Positions 29,605-39,246 of a DNA stretch of 64,000 nucleotides are shown piece after piece (position 1 is the first letter of the stretch; the number at the start of each line of letters is the position of its first letter). A program made the translations under genes and the position numbers. Below the pieces are notes generated by a model. That model made no database searches. It saw nothing but the letters and a program-made list of their open reading frames with translations, and had not been told where the DNA came from. The DNA is taken from contig RFPL01000001.1 of NCBI GenBank assembly GCA_009926135.1, positions 372,001-436,000 on the forward strand, written 5' to 3'. The stretch is from Sphingomonadaceae bacterium. Its GTDB lineage: Bacteria; Pseudomonadota; Alphaproteobacteria; Sphingomonadales; Sphingomonadaceae.

Positions 29605-30356
29605 TCCTGACCCGGCGCAAGGCGCTGCAGGTGGGCGCGGCGGGTGCCGGCGGGCTGCTATTGTCAGGCTGCGACGCGCTGAATGACAGCGCTCCGTTCA
29701 AGGACGGATTGGCCGGGGTAGGCCGGCTGCATGAACTGACCCAGCGGGCGATCATTGGCGACAGCCTGGCCCGCGAGTTTACCGAAATCGACATGTCGCC
29801 CGTGTTCAAGGCCAATGGCAGCCTGCGCGTGGCGGATCCGGCCTATCGCGCGCTGCTGGCTGGCGGGTTCGGGCAGTGGGCGCTGCGGGTCGATGGCCTG
29901 GTTCACCGCCCGCTGGCCCTGCCGCTGACCGCACTGCGGGCCATGCCGCAGCGCACCCAGATCACCCGGCATGACTGTGTCGAAGGGTGGAGCGCGATCG
30001 GCAAGTGGCAGGGGCCGCAGCTTGGCGCAATTATCGCCCAGGCCGGGCTGATGCCGGGTGCGCGCTATGTCGTGTTCCACTGCGCCGACCAGCTGGAAGG
30101 CAAGCCGTTCTACGAATCGATCGACCTGGTCGAGGCGTTTCACCCCCAGACGATCCTGGCCTGGCGGATGAACGATGCACCGCTGACCGAACCGCACGGC
30201 GCACCAATCCGCCTGCGGGTGGAGCGGCAACTGGGCTACAAGCAGGCCAAATACATCATGCGCATCGAGCTGCGCGAGAGCCTCGCCGGACTCTATGGTG
30301 GCCGCGGCGGCTTCTGGGAAGACAACCGCGGCTACCAATGGTGGGCCGGAATCTGA
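29601..30356 (+). CDS. molybdopterin-dependent oxidoreductase (sulfite-oxidase fold), Tat lipoprotein
   Basis: RRKALQVGAAGAGGLLLSGC; HDCVEGWSAIGKWQGPQLGAIIAQAGL; overlaps cytochrome b gene. Confidence 0.85.
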   Translation: MILTRRKALQVGAAGAGGLLLSGCDALNDSAPFKDGLAGVGRLHELTQRAIIGDSLAREFTEIDMSPVFKANGSLRVADPAYRALLAGGFGQWALRVDGLVHRPLALPLTALRAMPQRTQITRHDCVEGWSAIGKWQGPQLGAIIAQAGLMPGARYVVFHCADQLEGKPFYESIDLVEAFHPQTILAWRMNDAPLTEPHGAPIRLRVERQLGYKQAKYIMRIELRESLAGLYGGRGGFWEDNRGYQWWAGI

Positions 30357-30357
30357 T

Positions 30358-30666
30358 TTACATGATCCGGCGGACCGCCTCGCCTGAATAGAGCCACAGT
30401 TCCGCGCCCTCGCGCTGCACGGCGCCCATCGCCTTGTTGAATGCGGCCATGTGCGCACTCTTGCCATGGGCGGCCAGGGCCTCGGCGGTTTCCCAGCGTT
30501 CGGTGATGCGGATCAGGTCAGGGTCATTGATATCGCGCGAAAAGGCATAGGTCAGGCAGCCTTCTTCCTTGGCAGTCTCTGCCACCATGATGCGGGCAGC
30601 ATCTGCCACCTTGTCGAACTCTCCGGTTCCAAGCTTCAGCCAGCCTTCAATGATCAGCATTTCCAT
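30358..30666 (-). CDS. putative quinol monooxygenase (ABM domain)
   Basis: MLIIEGWLKLGTGEFDKVADAARIMVAETAKEEGCLTYAFSRDINDPDLIRITERWE. Confidence 0.85.
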   Translation of the reverse strand: MEMLIIEGWLKLGTGEFDKVADAARIMVAETAKEEGCLTYAFSRDINDPDLIRITERWETAEALAAHGKSAHMAAFNKAMGAVQREGAELWLYSGEAVRRIM

Positions 30667-30827
30667 CTCCAGATTTTTTCGCAGTTTTCGGGAACTTTTT
30701 CGGTTTTTCGGGCCATATCAAGGGCAGCACGGGCTGTCGCTATCGCGTTGTTAACCCAATCTGCGATGCATAGAAATCCTCGTCCTGATCAGAGCCCCCA
30801 CCCCGTCTGGAATCAGGAGATACCGTA

Positions 30828-31361
30828 ATGAAGAAATTTGCCCTCATGGTTGGGGGGGCCTTGGCCCTTGCCTGCAGTTCGAATGCCAATGCAGCGCTAG
30901 TCGTGCTGGTCGGCGGTGATTCCGCCGGGACTTTCCGCAATACCGATGTGGTTTGCACGCCGGCAGCGGGGCCTTGCGCATTCACCGATACAGCGACTTT
31001 CGTCACGCCGCAGGACTTCACGATGCTCAGTGCGACGATCTCCTCGATCCTCACTGGCAGTAACCTGTCGACCAATATCGACTTCACGTCGGTAATGATC
31101 AACGGCGTGGAGTTCGCCATCGGCGCGACCGGGGCGACCGAGTTTCGCTATCTGACCGATCTGCTGCTTGGGCCGGGCAAGACCAACACCCTGTCTATCT
31201 CCGGCACGACCGGTGGCGATGCCTCCTACGGCGGTACGCTCTCGTTCGCTGGTGCCGCCGGGGTTCCTGAACCTTCGACCTGGCTGATGATGATCCTCGG
31301 GATCGGCTTTGCCGGCATGGCGCTGCGCCGCCGCCAGGCAGTGCGGGTGTCATATACCTGA
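30828..31361 (+). CDS. PEPxxWA-CTERM sorting domain-containing protein
   Basis: Signal peptide; C-terminal VPEPSTWLMMILGIGFAGMALRRRQ. Confidence 0.9.
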   Translation: MKKFALMVGGALALACSSNANAALVVLVGGDSAGTFRNTDVVCTPAAGPCAFTDTATFVTPQDFTMLSATISSILTGSNLSTNIDFTSVMINGVEFAIGATGATEFRYLTDLLLGPGKTNTLSISGTTGGDASYGGTLSFAGAAGVPEPSTWLMMILGIGFAGMALRRRQAVRVSYT

Positions 31362-31387
31362 CGCCATCATAGATAAGACCGCAGAAA

Positions 31388-31412
31388 GCCCCGGCAGTGC
31401 CGGGGTTTTTTG
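31388..31412 (+). terminator. rho-independent terminator
   Basis: CCCCGGC AGT GCCGGGG TTTTTT. Confidence 0.85.
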
Positions 31413-31423
31413 TTTGTGGTGCG

Positions 31424-31804
31424 CTAGGCGCCCGTGCCGCACCAGCTTGAGCGCCGGCCGCGCCAAGGCTCGGCCAGGCCCTCCGTGACCAACTGTGCGC
31501 CAAGACTCCTGCCCTGCCGCGTGACTACGGCGAGGCGCCTGCCATAGCGGTCATGGCTGCGCCGACCGCCGACCAGCAATACCGGACCCCTGTTCAGCAG
31601 TTCCAGTAGCCGCAGCTTGGCCGCCTCGCCGCGCTGGCGTTCACTGGCGCAGCGGGCCTGGCCGGTTTCGGGCGCATTGATATCCGCAATCCGCACCTTC
31701 TCACCGGCAAGCCAGAAGGTGTCGCCATCGACCACGCAGGTTTCGCACGGGGCGTTGGTGCAGAACGTGAAGAGCGCGGCGGCAGACAGGGCAAGGACTG
31801 ACAT
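31424..31804 (-). CDS. thermonuclease (SNase-like) family protein, predicted secreted
   Basis: Signal-like N-terminus; VVDGDTFWLAGEKVRIADINAPETGQARC...DRYGRRLA. Confidence 0.85.
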   Translation of the reverse strand: MSVLALSAAALFTFCTNAPCETCVVDGDTFWLAGEKVRIADINAPETGQARCASERQRGEAAKLRLLELLNRGPVLLVGGRRSHDRYGRRLAVVTRQGRSLGAQLVTEGLAEPWRGRRSSWCGTGA

Positions 31805-31898
31805 CGCCCGGGCCTGCCCGCGCTGCGCGGACTGGACTATCCGAGAAAACCCGTGGTTCCGCTCGAAAGTGGAGCGATCTGCAGTTTGGCAACAGGCG

Positions 31899-33131
31899 TT
31901 ACAGGCTGAGGAACAGGCCGGCCAGCGCGGCGCTCATCAGGTTTGAGAGGCTGCCGGCGATCAGCGCCTTGATGCCGAGCCGCGCGATTACCGGCCGCTG
32001 TTCGGGTGCCAGGCTACCGGTTACGGCCATCTGGATCGCGATCGAGCTGAAGTTGGCAAAGCCGCACAGCGCGAAGGTGACCACCGCGACGGTCCGTTCA
32101 GACAGGCCTTGGACCTGGCCCAGGTCAATGAAGGCAACGAATTCGTTGAGCACCACTTTGGTGCCGAAAAACCCGCCGGCGCGCAGCGCTTCGGCCCAGT
32201 CCGGCGCGGCCAACAACCAGAAGATGGGGGCAAAGACATGGCCGAGGATCATCTGGAAGGAAAGGTTGGGCTGGCCGAACCACCCGCCGATCCCGCCAAG
32301 GATCCCGTTTGCCAGCGCAACCAGCGCCACGAAGGCCAGCACCATGGCACCGACCGCAACGGCCAGCTTCACGCCCGTTTGCGCGCCCTGCGATGCGGCC
32401 ATGATGATGTTGGCCGGTGCCTCTTCCTCAAGTCCGGCGACTTTCACTTCGTCCGGCTCGACCACTTTGTCGTCCTTGGGATCGGGCATGATGATCTTGG
32501 CCATCAGGATCCCGCCCGGTGCGGACATGAATGCGGCGGCGACCAGGTAGTCGATGCGGATGCCCATGCTGGCATAGGCCGCCAGGATCGTGCCCGCGAC
32601 CCCGGCCATGCCGACTGTCATCAGGCAGAACAGCTGGCTGGGGGTGAGCGCGGCAAGGTAGGGCCGGATTACCAGCGGACTTTCCGACTGGCCGACGAAG
32701 ATGTTGCTGGCCGCACCCAGGCTCTCAACCTTGCTGATCCCGGTGATCTTCTCCAGCCCGCCGCCGATCCACTTGATCACCAGCTGCATGATGCCGAGGT
32801 AATAGAGGATCGAGATCAGCGCAGCGAAGAAGATGATCACTGGCAGGGCGGCAATGGCAAAACTGTTGCCGCCGATTTCGGGTCTGGCGAGCGGCCCGAA
32901 CAGGAACTCGACCCCGGCGTGGGCATAGCCGAGCAGCGCGCTGACCCCGTCGGAGGCACCCTTCAGCATATGCTTGCCGAACGGGACATAGAGCACCAGC
33001 GCGGCGAGCCCCGCCTGCAGCGCAAAGGCTGCGCCAACCACCCGCAGCCGGATCGCCTTGCGATTGCCCGAAAGGAGCCAGGCGATGCCAAGGATCAGGA
33101 CGATCCCGATCAGACTGTTGACGATCAGCAT
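31899..33131 (-). CDS. NupC/CNT family nucleoside transporter
   Basis: GQSESPLVIRPYLAALTPSQLFCLMTVGMAGVAGTILAAYASMG. Confidence 0.92.
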   Translation of the reverse strand: MLIVNSLIGIVLILGIAWLLSGNRKAIRLRVVGAAFALQAGLAALVLYVPFGKHMLKGASDGVSALLGYAHAGVEFLFGPLARPEIGGNSFAIAALPVIIFFAALISILYYLGIMQLVIKWIGGGLEKITGISKVESLGAASNIFVGQSESPLVIRPYLAALTPSQLFCLMTVGMAGVAGTILAAYASMGIRIDYLVAAAFMSAPGGILMAKIIMPDPKDDKVVEPDEVKVAGLEEEAPANIIMAASQGAQTGVKLAVAVGAMVLAFVALVALANGILGGIGGWFGQPNLSFQMILGHVFAPIFWLLAAPDWAEALRAGGFFGTKVVLNEFVAFIDLGQVQGLSERTVAVVTFALCGFANFSSIAIQMAVTGSLAPEQRPVIARLGIKALIAGSLSNLMSAALAGLFLSL

Positions 33132-33205
33132 GGCGACGGCGCTCCCCGGTGAATTCCGCCGCCGTGGTAACGGCCATGCGGCTCCCCGCCTAGCCGTATT
33201 TACCG

Positions 33206-33230
33206 GGCCTTCCACAAGCGCGGGAAGGCC
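33206..33230 (+). promoter_or_regulatory. leader hairpin sequestering the SD of the queuosine-precursor transporter gene
   Basis: GGCCTTCC ACAAGCGCG GGAAGGCC perfect 8-bp stem; GGAAGG is the likely SD for GTG 33239 / ATG 33245. Confidence 0.5.
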
Positions 33231-33238
33231 GCTAAGCC

Positions 33239-33892
33239 GTGGCGATGCAGACTGTTACCATCCCGCGCTCGCTCTTCGTGTTCTCCCTGCTTTACGGGGG
33301 GCTCTGTGTCCTAGCCGGGGTGATGGGGGTCAAGCTCGCCTCGCTGGGTAACTGGCCGGTGCTGGGCGACCTGGCAGTGGAAAGCGGGATCTTTGCCTTC
33401 CTGTTTCTGGTGATCATCTCCAGCGCGGTCGCCGAACTGTTCGGGCAGGACCGCGCCAACCAGCTGGTCCGGTTCGGTTTCGTGCCGCTGATCGTTTCCA
33501 TGGTAATGCTGACGGTGGTGATCAAGCTGGTGCCGCCCGCGCCCTTCTGGACTGACCAGGATGCCTTTGCCAAACTGCTCGGCCAAGGGGTGCGGATGCA
33601 GTTTGCCGGGCTGATTTCCTATGGCACCTCGCAGACGCTCAACGTCTACCTGTTCAGCCGGATCGCCGGCGGACAGGGCAAGGCGCTGGTCTTCCGGGCC
33701 TGGATCGCCAGCCTGCTGTCGCAGATCGTCGATACGATCCTGTTCATCACGATCAGCTTCTATGGCCAGGACATTCCGCTGGGGCAGATCATGGAAGGCC
33801 AGATCATCTCCAAGCTGGTGCTGTCCACCATCATGGTACCGCCGCTGATCGTGGTCTTCGTCAAGCTGGGGCGCTGGCTTGACCGCGCCTGA
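33239..33892 (+). CDS. queuosine precursor transporter (VUT/YhhQ family)
   Basis: VLAGVMGVKLASLGNWPVLGDLAVESGIFAFLFLVIISSAVAELFGQDRANQLVRFGF. Confidence 0.9.
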   Translation: MAMQTVTIPRSLFVFSLLYGGLCVLAGVMGVKLASLGNWPVLGDLAVESGIFAFLFLVIISSAVAELFGQDRANQLVRFGFVPLIVSMVMLTVVIKLVPPAPFWTDQDAFAKLLGQGVRMQFAGLISYGTSQTLNVYLFSRIAGGQGKALVFRAWIASLLSQIVDTILFITISFYGQDIPLGQIMEGQIISKLVLSTIMVPPLIVVFVKLGRWLDRA

Positions 33893-33950
33893 GCGCCCGA
33901 TGCGGCGACAATTTGCTTCAAATCTGCGGGCAGCAGGCTAAAGGCCGCGC

Positions 33951-34859
33951 ATGACCCAGTCCCCCGATCCCGCCCACAGCGCTGCGATGCTGGCCAAGGC
34001 CGAAACGCTGGTCGAGGCCCTGCCTTACCTGCAGCGCTATGCCGGGCGGACCTTCGTGGTGAAGTACGGTGGCCACGCAATGGGCGATCCAGAGCTGGCG
34101 CGCGACTTTGCCGAGGACGTGGTGCTGCTCAAGGCCGTCGGCATCAATCCGGTGGTGGTTCACGGCGGCGGGCCCCAGATCGGGGCCATGCTCAAGAAAC
34201 TGGGCGTTGAAAGCAAGTTCATCGATGGCCTGCGGGTGACGGACAAGGCCACCGCCGAAATCGCCGAAATGGTTCTCTCGGGCGCAATCAACAAGGAGCT
34301 GGTCGGCTGGATCGCCGGCGCCGGCGGCAAGGCGTTGGGTATTTCCGGCAAGGATGGCGGCCTGGTCACCGCGACCAAGGTTTCGCGCACCACAAAGGAC
34401 CCCGAAAGCAATATCGAGCAGGCAGTCGATCTGGGCTTCGTGGGTGAGCCGACCGCGGTCGACGTCACGCTGATCGAAACCGCCAGCGCTGCCGGGATGA
34501 TTCCGGTGATCGCGCCGATCGCTCCGGGTGCCGATGGCGAGACCTACAATATCAACGCCGATACCATGGCCGGGGCGATCGCCGCGGCGCTGGGCGCGGC
34601 GCGGCTGTTCCTGCTGACCGATGTTGCCGGGGTGCTCGACAAGCAGGGCAACCTGCTTACCGACCTCACCCCGGCCGACATCGTCAAGCTGCAGCACGAT
34701 GGCACGATCAGTGGCGGCATGATTCCGAAGCTGGAAACCTGCATCCACGCGGTCGAGGCCGGGTGCGAGGCTGCGGTCGTGCTCGATGGCCGCGTGCCGC
34801 ATGCCATGCTGATCGAAGTGTTCACCGCGCGCGGGGCAGGCACCCTGATCCGCCGCTAA
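33951..34859 (+). CDS. argB: acetylglutamate kinase
   Basis: [47 protein letters not shown]. Confidence 0.98.
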   Translation: MTQSPDPAHSAAMLAKAETLVEALPYLQRYAGRTFVVKYGGHAMGDPELARDFAEDVVLLKAVGINPVVVHGGGPQIGAMLKKLGVESKFIDGLRVTDKATAEIAEMVLSGAINKELVGWIAGAGGKALGISGKDGGLVTATKVSRTTKDPESNIEQAVDLGFVGEPTAVDVTLIETASAAGMIPVIAPIAPGADGETYNINADTMAGAIAAALGAARLFLLTDVAGVLDKQGNLLTDLTPADIVKLQHDGTISGGMIPKLETCIHAVEAGCEAAVVLDGRVPHAMLIEVFTARGAGTLIRR

Positions 34860-34886
34860 GGCCCTCCCCACCCAAGGACCAAACCG

Positions 34887-35180
34887 ATGATCAACGAAGT
34901 GCTGATCCCGATCCTGGAATTGTTCGCCAACCTGATCATCACCGTGGTGATCGTGCAGTTTGTCCTGGGGCTGCTGATCAGCTTCAACGTGGTGAGCTTT
35001 CACAACCAGCTCGTCTCGGCGCTGTGGACTGCGCTTAATGCGATCCTTGATCCGATCCTTGCCCCGATCAAGCGCCGCTTGCCAAATACCGGCGGGATCG
35101 ATTTTTCGCCGATCGTCCTGATCCTCCTGATCAACGTTGCGCTGATCATCCTTGGCTATGTTGGACGGCAGGTCGGATGA
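34887..35180 (+). CDS. YggT family protein
   Basis: Small two-segment membrane protein; [33 protein letters not shown]. Confidence 0.9.
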   Translation: MINEVLIPILELFANLIITVVIVQFVLGLLISFNVVSFHNQLVSALWTALNAILDPILAPIKRRLPNTGGIDFSPIVLILLINVALIILGYVGRQVG

Positions 35181-36073
35181 GCCAGGCCGCAGTCATTGAT
35201 GGCAAGGCCTTTGCTGCCGGTCTGCGCGGCCGCGTCGCGGTTGCCGCCGCCGCTTTCGAAGCAAAAGCCGGGCGCAAGGCGGGCCTTGCCGTGGTGCTGG
35301 TGGGCGAGGACCCGGCCAGTCAGGTCTATGTCCGCAACAAGGGCAAGCAGACGATCGAGGCCGGCATGGCCAGTTTCGAACACAAGCTGCCGGCCGACAC
35401 GGCCCAGGCCGACCTGATTGCGCTGGTCGAGCGGCTCAATGCCGATCCTGCGGTCGACGGTATCCTGGTCCAGCTGCCGCTGCCGGGGCACCTCGATGAA
35501 CAGGCGGTGGTCGAACGGATCAGCCCGAACAAGGATGTCGACGGCCTCACGCCGACCAGCACCGGCCGCCTGGCGCTCGGCCTGCCGGGGCTCGTCCCGT
35601 GTACGCCGCTGGGCTGCCTGATGCTGCTCAAGGATCGGCTGGGTGATCTTTCTGGCCTTGATGCCGTGGTGATCGGGCGATCGATCCTGGTCGGCAAGCC
35701 GATGGCGCAGTTGCTGCTGGCCGAGAGCTGCACGGTTACCATTGCCCACAGCCGCACGAAGAATCTTCCCGATGTGGTCCGCCGTGCCGACATCGTTGTT
35801 GCAGCCGTGGGGCGGCCAGAAATGGTCAAGGCGGACTGGCTGAAGCCCGGTGCGACCGTGATCGACGTCGGGATCAACCGCGTGCCCGCAGCGGAAGCGG
35901 GCAAGACTCGCCTGATCGGGGATGTGGACTATGCCGGCGCCAGCGCCGTTGCCGGGGCGATCACCCCGGTGCCGGGCGGGGTCGGGCCGATGACGATTGC
36001 AGTCCTGCTGCGCAACACCCTGGTTGCCGCGCACCGCAATGCAGGGGTGGCGCTGGAGGGCGATGCGCTTTAG
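35177..36073 (+). CDS. folD: methylenetetrahydrofolate dehydrogenase/cyclohydrolase FolD
   Basis: [54 protein letters not shown]. Confidence 0.97.
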   Translation: MSQAAVIDGKAFAAGLRGRVAVAAAAFEAKAGRKAGLAVVLVGEDPASQVYVRNKGKQTIEAGMASFEHKLPADTAQADLIALVERLNADPAVDGILVQLPLPGHLDEQAVVERISPNKDVDGLTPTSTGRLALGLPGLVPCTPLGCLMLLKDRLGDLSGLDAVVIGRSILVGKPMAQLLLAESCTVTIAHSRTKNLPDVVRRADIVVAAVGRPEMVKADWLKPGATVIDVGINRVPAAEAGKTRLIGDVDYAGASAVAGAITPVPGGVGPMTIAVLLRNTLVAAHRNAGVALEGDAL

Positions 36074-36083
36074 GCTGCGGGCT

Positions 36084-36752
36084 ATGAAGCGCTTTTCCGT
36101 CGCCGCCGTTTCGTTTGCGCTCGCCGCCTGTGTCGGCGCTGGCGGGCCGCGCGGACAACTCAAGCCCGTCGCCAATCCCAGCGCGGTGGTCGCCGCAGAG
36201 CTCGCCTTTGCCCGCCTGGCGCAGGACAAGGGCCAGTGGGCGGCCTTCCGCGCGACTGCGGCGGACGGAGCAGAGATGTTCGTGCCCCACCGCGTCAAGG
36301 CGGCTGACTGGCTCAAGGGCCGGGCCGAACCTGCCATTGCGGTCAAGTGGCAGCCCCATGCCGTCTGGTCGAGCTGCGACGGGTCATATGCTGTCACGCG
36401 CGGCAACTGGGAAAGCCCGAATGCCAGCGGCACTTTCGCAACGATCTGGCAACGCCAGAAGAACGGCGAGCACAAGTGGGTCGGCGACATGAGCCTCACC
36501 TCGGAAGGGCCGATGCCGCCGCCCGAGATGATCGCGGCACGCGTGGCCGACTGCAAGACGCGCCCCGTGGCACCGATCGCCGAACAACCACTGAACAATG
36601 GTGACTATGTGCCGGGTGCCTCGGCCGACGGAACGTTGCGCTGGTCCACCTCGGTCGCGCCCGATGGCGCGCGCTCAGTCACCGTCTCGCTTTGGAATGG
36701 CACCGCCTTTGAACCTGTGCTGCGCCAGTTGACCCAGGCGGCGCAGCGTTAA
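36084..36752 (+). CDS. hypothetical lipoprotein
   Basis: MKRFSVAAVSFALAAC lipobox; predicted periplasmic domain. Confidence 0.7.
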   Translation: MKRFSVAAVSFALAACVGAGGPRGQLKPVANPSAVVAAELAFARLAQDKGQWAAFRATAADGAEMFVPHRVKAADWLKGRAEPAIAVKWQPHAVWSSCDGSYAVTRGNWESPNASGTFATIWQRQKNGEHKWVGDMSLTSEGPMPPPEMIAARVADCKTRPVAPIAEQPLNNGDYVPGASADGTLRWSTSVAPDGARSVTVSLWNGTAFEPVLRQLTQAAQR

Positions 36753-36755
36753 CGC

Positions 36756-37376
36756 ATGCTCGAGTTGTTTTTCTCCGCGTTCATCGCCCTGTTCGTGGTG
36801 ATCGATCCACCAGGCTGCGCGCCGATTTATGCCGGCCTGACCAGCGGGGCCAGCCATGCCCAGGCCCGGACCATGGCGCTGCGGGCCACTTTCATCGCCA
36901 CGATCATTCTGCTGGTCTTCGCCGTGTTCGGCGAGGACTTGCTCGGCGCGCTGCATATCGAGCTTGATTCCTTCCGGATCGCGGGCGGGATCATGCTGTT
37001 CCTGATCGCGCTCGACATGGTCTTCGAAAAACGCACCCAGCGACGCGAAGAACGGGCGGAAAAGGTCAAGCTGACGCCCGAGATCGAGGACGTGTCAGTC
37101 TTCCCGATGGCCATGCCGATGATTGCCGGACCGGGTTCGATTGCCACGATCATGCTGCTGACCGCCCGGGCCAGGGGCGGCGAAGAGACGCTGGTCGTGC
37201 TGGGCGCGTTGGGGGCGGTGATGGTGCTGACCCTGCTGGCGCTGGTCGCTGCCGGTCCATTGATGAAGCTACTCGGCGCGCGGGTCGAGGCGGTCATTAC
37301 CCGCCTGCTCGGCGTGCTGCTGGCGGCGCTGGCCGCGCAGTACGTGATCGATGGGCTGAAGGCGACGCTTGCCTGA
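36756..37376 (+). CDS. MarC family membrane protein
   Basis: FSAFIALFVVIDPPGCAPIYAGLTSG...FPMAMPMIAGPGSIATIML. Confidence 0.92.
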   Translation: MLELFFSAFIALFVVIDPPGCAPIYAGLTSGASHAQARTMALRATFIATIILLVFAVFGEDLLGALHIELDSFRIAGGIMLFLIALDMVFEKRTQRREERAEKVKLTPEIEDVSVFPMAMPMIAGPGSIATIMLLTARARGGEETLVVLGALGAVMVLTLLALVAAGPLMKLLGARVEAVITRLLGVLLAALAAQYVIDGLKATLA

Positions 37377-37382
37377 GCCAGC

Positions 37383-38000
37383 CTATTGCAGGGTAACGCG
37401 GCCCTCGTCGCTATCGCGGCGGCCGAAGAACTGCATCAGCTGGACCAGCAGTTCGCAGCGCGCAGCCAGGTCCGGGGCTTCGAGCAGGGCCTGCTTGGCA
37501 GCCGCATCGAAGGGCGCGATCTGGCTGACCCCGTCGATCAGCGACATATCGTCAAGCGTGGTCACGGCTTCCCAATCGACGCGGTAACCCTGAGCCTCGG
37601 CAAAGCGCCGTGCCTCGCGCTCAAACCCTGCACGTTCGACCGGAGACAGTGCCTGATGCTCCATCTCGGGCAGCAGCTCGGCTTCGATCTGGCGGAAGGG
37701 GGTGACGACGTCCAGCTCGCGCAGCAGCCGGAAACGCGATTCGCCCTCTAGCAGCAGATTGAAGCAGCCGTCGTCCAGCGCCTCGACATCGGCAATCTTG
37801 CCGATGCAGCCAACGGTGAACAATGGCGCACCCTCTTCGGCGCGCTGCGGCTGGATCATCCCGATCCGCCGATCCCGCGCCAAGGCATCGGTCACCATTG
37901 CGCGATAGCGCGGCTCGAAGATGTGCAGCGGCAATTGCAGCCCGGGGTAGAGCAGGGCGCCGGTCAGCGGGAAGATCGAGAGCCGCACGGGTTTGCTCAA
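37383..38000 (-). CDS. LON peptidase substrate-binding domain protein
   Basis: LSIFPLTGALLYPGLQLPLHIFEPRYRAMV; TTG start overlaps the upstream thioredoxin stop. Confidence 0.85.
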   Translation of the reverse strand: MSKPVRLSIFPLTGALLYPGLQLPLHIFEPRYRAMVTDALARDRRIGMIQPQRAEEGAPLFTVGCIGKIADVEALDDGCFNLLLEGESRFRLLRELDVVTPFRQIEAELLPEMEHQALSPVERAGFEREARRFAEAQGYRVDWEAVTTLDDMSLIDGVSQIAPFDAAAKQALLEAPDLAARCELLVQLMQFFGRRDSDEGRVTLQ

Positions 38001-38893
38001 CCGAACAGGACCAAAGAGAGCTTGCGCCGGGTGGCGGCAACCCAGGGGTCTTCCAGGCCGACTGCCTCGAAGATCTGCAGCAGCTTGGCCTTGGCAGCCC
38101 CTTGGTTCCATTCGCGGTCGGCAGTGATCATGGCCAGCAAAGTCTCTGCCGCGGCATCGCGTTCCCCGGCGGCAAAGGCGGCGGTGGCAAAGGCCAGCTG
38201 GCCTTCGGGATTGTCCGGCGTCGCGCCTGCGCGCAGCGCGGCAAGCTCGTCATCGGCGGGGCGGTCCTTGGCCAGGTCCAGCGCAGCGCGCGCGCGCGCG
38301 ACGTCCGCGTCCTTGGTCAGCGCCTCGGGGAGTTCGGCCAGGATGGCTTCGGCCTCGGCAATGTGGCCCGCCGCCACCAACGCGCGCAGTAGCCCACCCT
38401 GGGCCGCGCTATTATCTGGGGCCAATTCGGCGATCTGCATGAAGATGCTGGCCGCACGTTCGGCATCACCGCCAGCCAGCGCATCCTCGCCCATTGCGAT
38501 CAGCGGGCCGACATCCTGCGCCGGCTCGGCTCCGCCTGGCTGGACCGGCAGCTTGGCGAGCAGCTGGTCCAGGACTCCCTTCAGCTGCGATTCGCTGCGG
38601 GCATTGGTCAGGTCAGCCACCGGCTGGCCCTGGAACATCGCATAGACCGTGGGGATCGAGCGGACCTGGAACTGTGCGGCGATGAACTGTTCCTCGTCCA
38701 CATTGACCTTGGCCAGGATCACGCCCTTGTCGGCATATTCGGCCGCAACCTTTTCCAGCACCGGGGTCAGCGCCTTGCACGGCCCGCACCATTCGGCCCA
38801 GAAATCGAGAATCACGACATTGGTCATCGAAGGCTCGACCACGTCCTTGCGGAACCGGTCGACGGCCTTCTGTTCGTCGAGGCTTAGGCCCAT
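37997..38893 (-). CDS. thioredoxin with C-terminal TPR region (YbbN/CnoX-like)
   Basis: VVILDFWAEWCGPCKALTPVLEKVA followed by helical repeats. Confidence 0.92.
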   Translation of the reverse strand: MGLSLDEQKAVDRFRKDVVEPSMTNVVILDFWAEWCGPCKALTPVLEKVAAEYADKGVILAKVNVDEEQFIAAQFQVRSIPTVYAMFQGQPVADLTNARSESQLKGVLDQLLAKLPVQPGGAEPAQDVGPLIAMGEDALAGGDAERAASIFMQIAELAPDNSAAQGGLLRALVAAGHIAEAEAILAELPEALTKDADVARARAALDLAKDRPADDELAALRAGATPDNPEGQLAFATAAFAAGERDAAAETLLAMITADREWNQGAAKAKLLQIFEAVGLEDPWVAATRRKLSLVLFG

Positions 38894-39085
38894 GCTTGCC
38901 AAGGGAGAACTCCAGATGGATTTGCGCTTAACCCCCAATGTGGGCTTTCGGCGGCATTTGTGAAGTCACAAAGCGCTGCTTGCACTTTCTGCGCATTTTC
39001 CCCTTGGCAAGCCGTAGGGGCGATGCTAACCGCGCGCCTCTCCCCGGCCCCTGCCACACTGGCAAGCGGGCTTTGGACGTTCAGA

Positions 39086-39160
39086 GCGGGCGTAGCTCAG
39101 GGGTAGAGCACAACCTTGCCAAGGTTGGGGTCGAGGGTTCGAATCCCTTCGCCCGCTCCA
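39086..39160 (+). tRNA. tRNA-Gly (anticodon GCC), CCA encoded
   Basis: gcgggcg...gctc...accttgccaaggt...gggttcgaatccc...cgcccgc t cca. Confidence 0.97.
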
Positions 39161-39246
39161 GAACACCATTGGGTCTACCGGACGGCTTAGCCAACTCCAT
39201 ACAGGAGCGCTGGCCTTTCCTGCCTCCGGCTTGCTAGGCTTGCAGC

